From Fonsecaea monophora (taxonomy: Eukaryota > Ascomycota > Eurotiomycetes > Chaetothyriales > Herpotrichiellaceae), in NCBI RefSeq assembly GCF_001642475.1, contig NW_019173944.1, positions 248,001-312,000 of the forward strand: DNA of 64,000 nucleotides, given 5' to 3'. Shown piece by piece: positions 61,742 through 64,000 of the stretch (position 1 is its first letter; each line of letters opens with the position of its first letter). The translations under genes were made by a program, and so were the position numbers. Under the pieces are notes generated by a model. That model did not search any database, was not told where the DNA came from, and worked only from the letters and a program-made list of their open reading frames with translations.

Positions 61742-63585
61742 ATGTCGAACTTCAATCGAGGTTACGCTGGAAAGCTCCAAGGATTCTGGCTTCAAGCAGC
61801 CATCACCTTGTGCGCAGCCTGGGCCTTCACTCTTTTCGGTACCGTTGATCCCGGTCCCAGTTCCAATTCGAGGCCATGAACTCGCTGCTAACAGTCGTCC
61901 TCCTAGGATACGACCAAGGTGTCCTCGGCGGTCTCATTGCCCTGCCTAATTTCCTGTCGGCAAACAACATCGGTGTCCATGATGCGGATCTCCAAGGCAC
62001 AGTCGTGGCCATCTACGATATCGGTTGTCTGAGTGGATGCATCATCTGTGGTTTTGTTGGCCAGATGCTCGGTCGCCGCCTGTTTATCGTCATCGGGGGA
62101 CTTCTGATCTGTCTCGGAGCTGGGCTGCAGGCTGGGGCGCAGGGTACCTCGTATCTGATCTCTGGGCGTGTCGTTGGAGGTCTTGGAATGGGCATCATCA
62201 CCGTCATGGTACCGGTCTGGGTCGCCGAGACGGCCAAAGCAGCGACTCGAGGCGCCTTGATCGCGACTCAGCTATCAATCGTCATCCTGGGCCTCACCAT
62301 CGCCTACTGGTTCGACTACGGCATGATTCGCAACCATCCCGATACCGAGGCCGTCTGGCGTTTGCCCATCGCTTTCCAAGTGGTCTTCATCCTGTTGACC
62401 TTTGCCATGATCTTCTTCCTCCCGGAGTCGCCCCGTTACCTCTACGCCAAAGGCCAGACTGCCGACGCCGACGATGTCATGTCTCGCATCTACTCGGTCC
62501 CGGTTGACAGCGAGGAGGTATCCAAGCACCGTTGCGATGTGTTTGCGGCTCTGGAAGCCGAGAAGGAGTACAACTTCAATTTCAAGAACCTCTTTTACGA
62601 TGATTCGCCGGTGAACACAACCTGGCGGCTGTGGCTTGGTGTCTTGGTTCAGGTGAGAAATACCGCCACTCCTGACTGTGAGGAGAGTGGTCAAGCTAAC
62701 ATCTGGTAGTTCTTTCAACAAATGGATGGGTGAGTGGTATCAGAACTGCTACTAACTACTAACTAACTGGTGCAAAGCAACAACATCGTCTCATACTACG
62801 CGACCTTTCTCTTCATCAATTCTCTCGGCATGTCGCAAAACCAGGCTGCCATCACGAGCGGTGGTGTCACATTACTCTTCCTCGGTGGGACTGCGACTAC
62901 CATATACACAATGGAGAGATTCGGCCGACGATCAGTCATGCTATGGGGAGCCGTTTTCTGCTCTTTGTTCATGATCCTATTCACCATCGGACTCGCTGTC
63001 AACAACGACTCTTCCAACAAGCTTGCTGTTGTCAGCATCTTCCTGTTTGAGTTTGTGTTTGGTGCCTCGTGGTGCGGTGCGCCATGGATTGTAAGTTACT
63101 CACCAGAGTCTGAAGAGGGACATGACTAACTATTGGTCTCTTTAGTACGTACCTGAGATAGCACCTCTTCATGTGTAAGTGACACTTCCCAAAATGCCCC
63201 CAGCTGCCATGATGATCTTCATGGTCGGAGACTCCTAGAACCAAACTGACCATTCATTTACAGTCGTCACATTGGCACCTCGATGGGCGTCTTCACGCAA
63301 TGGATCATCACGTTCATCGTGGTCAAGTTTGGACCGAAGGGGATCCAGGCTTCCGGATGGAAATTCTACCTGCTCTTCTGCGTCTTCAACGTCCTGGCCG
63401 TGCCGTTTGTCTACTTCTTCGTCAAGGAGACCAAGGGTCTGAGCTTGGAGGAGATCGACGTGCTCTTTGCGAAGAAGGAGTACAAGCACGTGTTGGAGGC
63501 AAGACTTCGGGGTGACGCAGAGGCGGGAGAAAAGGGTGCGGTCGAGAAGCAGGAGATTACCCATGAGACATTCGAGATGAAGTAG
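61742..63585 (+). CDS. MFS sugar-transporter-family permease
   Basis: Twelve-helix proton-coupled importer of a sugar or related polyol/acid. Six exons: 61742-61838, 61907-62652, 62710-62729, 62778-63090, 63146-63174 and 63264-63585 (508 residues). Two exons are very short, 20 and 29 bases. The joins give LFGYDQGVLGG, VQFFQQMDGNNIVSYY, PWI-YVPEIAPLHV and RHIGTSMGVF, all family hallmarks. Also present are GRRLF after helix 2, PESPRYL before the central loop, RFGRRS in the second half, and ETKGLSLEEID at the end. Close relatives include fungal hexose, lactose and quinate permeases; the substrate is not fixed. It follows the SDR gene on the same strand. Confidence 0.9.
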
Positions 63586-64000
63586 ATGTACAGTGCGCAC
63601 TGCAGCGGTGTTGTTAGAGGCATCGTCCTCGAAGGACAAGAGGAGGTTGAAGGACGACAATGATAGATTGCTAGAGGTTTAGAGTCCGGAGCCAGCCGCA
63701 GCTGCCAAAGACAAGACAAGTCAAGACAAGACAAGACAAGCCTTTAGAACTAACAAAGCCGCTTCCTATAGATCAAGAAGGATAGCCTAGCACCTGATCG
63801 TCCATGGATAGGAAAAGTTGCGCTTCTAAGCTTTTTTCTCTCGATTATGGCTTGCATCACCTTCATGTCGGAGTCAACTGCGTCCGACTGCGCCCATGTT
63901 CTACCACCACCACCTCCACTACCACCACCAAAATCCAAACTGTCCGTGCCTCGAAGCATCTACACAATCCACTCGATGCATTTCGCTTTTCTCTACCAAG
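63586..64000. other. Intergenic to window edge, no gene seen
   Basis: 415 bases with an ACAAG pentanucleotide tract and an ACC-rich stretch (about 63901-63932). No gene is supported before the window ends. Confidence 0.5.
63709..63740. repeat. (ACAAG)n-type pentanucleotide repeat
   Basis: About six ACAAG units with one interruption (GTCAAG) downstream of the MFS gene. Likely a polymorphic minisatellite. Confidence 0.8.

Noticed and set aside
61404..61949. 181-codon frame overlapping the transporter start
   Set aside because: Opens at TTG and overlaps well-supported transporter exons in another frame.

Overview
The window is nuclear DNA of a filamentous ascomycete (Pezizomycotina). It holds 26 protein-coding genes, 20 of them with introns. 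Where the introns can be placed they are short (mostly 45-105 bases) with GTANGT/GTGAGT donors and CTAAC-like branch points. Two orthologues point to this group: ATP-citrate lyase split into two divergent subunit genes, and a fungal kinase family with long regulatory tails. Eurotiomycetes such as Chaetothyriales would fit, but I cannot fix the order from sequence alone. Splice sites were placed by hand from frame, GT-AG and family alignment. All multi-exon models sum to whole codons except acl1, which carries a one-base frameshift.

Left part (1-30 kb): an SDR paralogue with a lost catalytic Tyr/Lys; a catalase and an aldo-keto reductase diverging from a shared 1.1 kb region; a lysine-rich probable nucleolar protein; then a core block. 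The core block contains the splicing helicase Prp22, a 90-residue acidic protein, mitochondrial helicase Suv3 head-to-head with the Sec1 syntaxin-binding protein, a G-patch protein and an ER/lipid-droplet-type SDR. After it come a CENP-V/GFA zinc protein, an intronless CYP504-like P450, a HAD phosphatase, the mitochondrial inner-membrane protein She9/Mdm33 and the Rieske iron-sulfur protein.

Middle (30-40 kb): a gene-poor, repeat-bearing accessory stretch between core genes. It carries a 137-residue orphan, a two-helix CorA-like membrane protein without the GMN selectivity filter, and a 1055-residue Ser/Thr kinase that ends in a von Willebrand A-like domain with MIDAS-type residues. This trio is the best candidate for an undescribed system.

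Right part (40-64 kb): Pol epsilon Dpb3-type histone-fold subunit diverging from a CLC chloride channel; a coiled-coil orphan; Pol delta subunit Cdm1; the divergent acl2/acl1 pair that makes cytosolic acetyl-CoA; an amidase; a Q/G/Y-rich glycine-zipper protein; and a possible catabolic group of Baeyer-Villiger monooxygenase, SDR and MFS sugar-type transporter. No rRNA, tRNA, transposon or CRISPR array was found.
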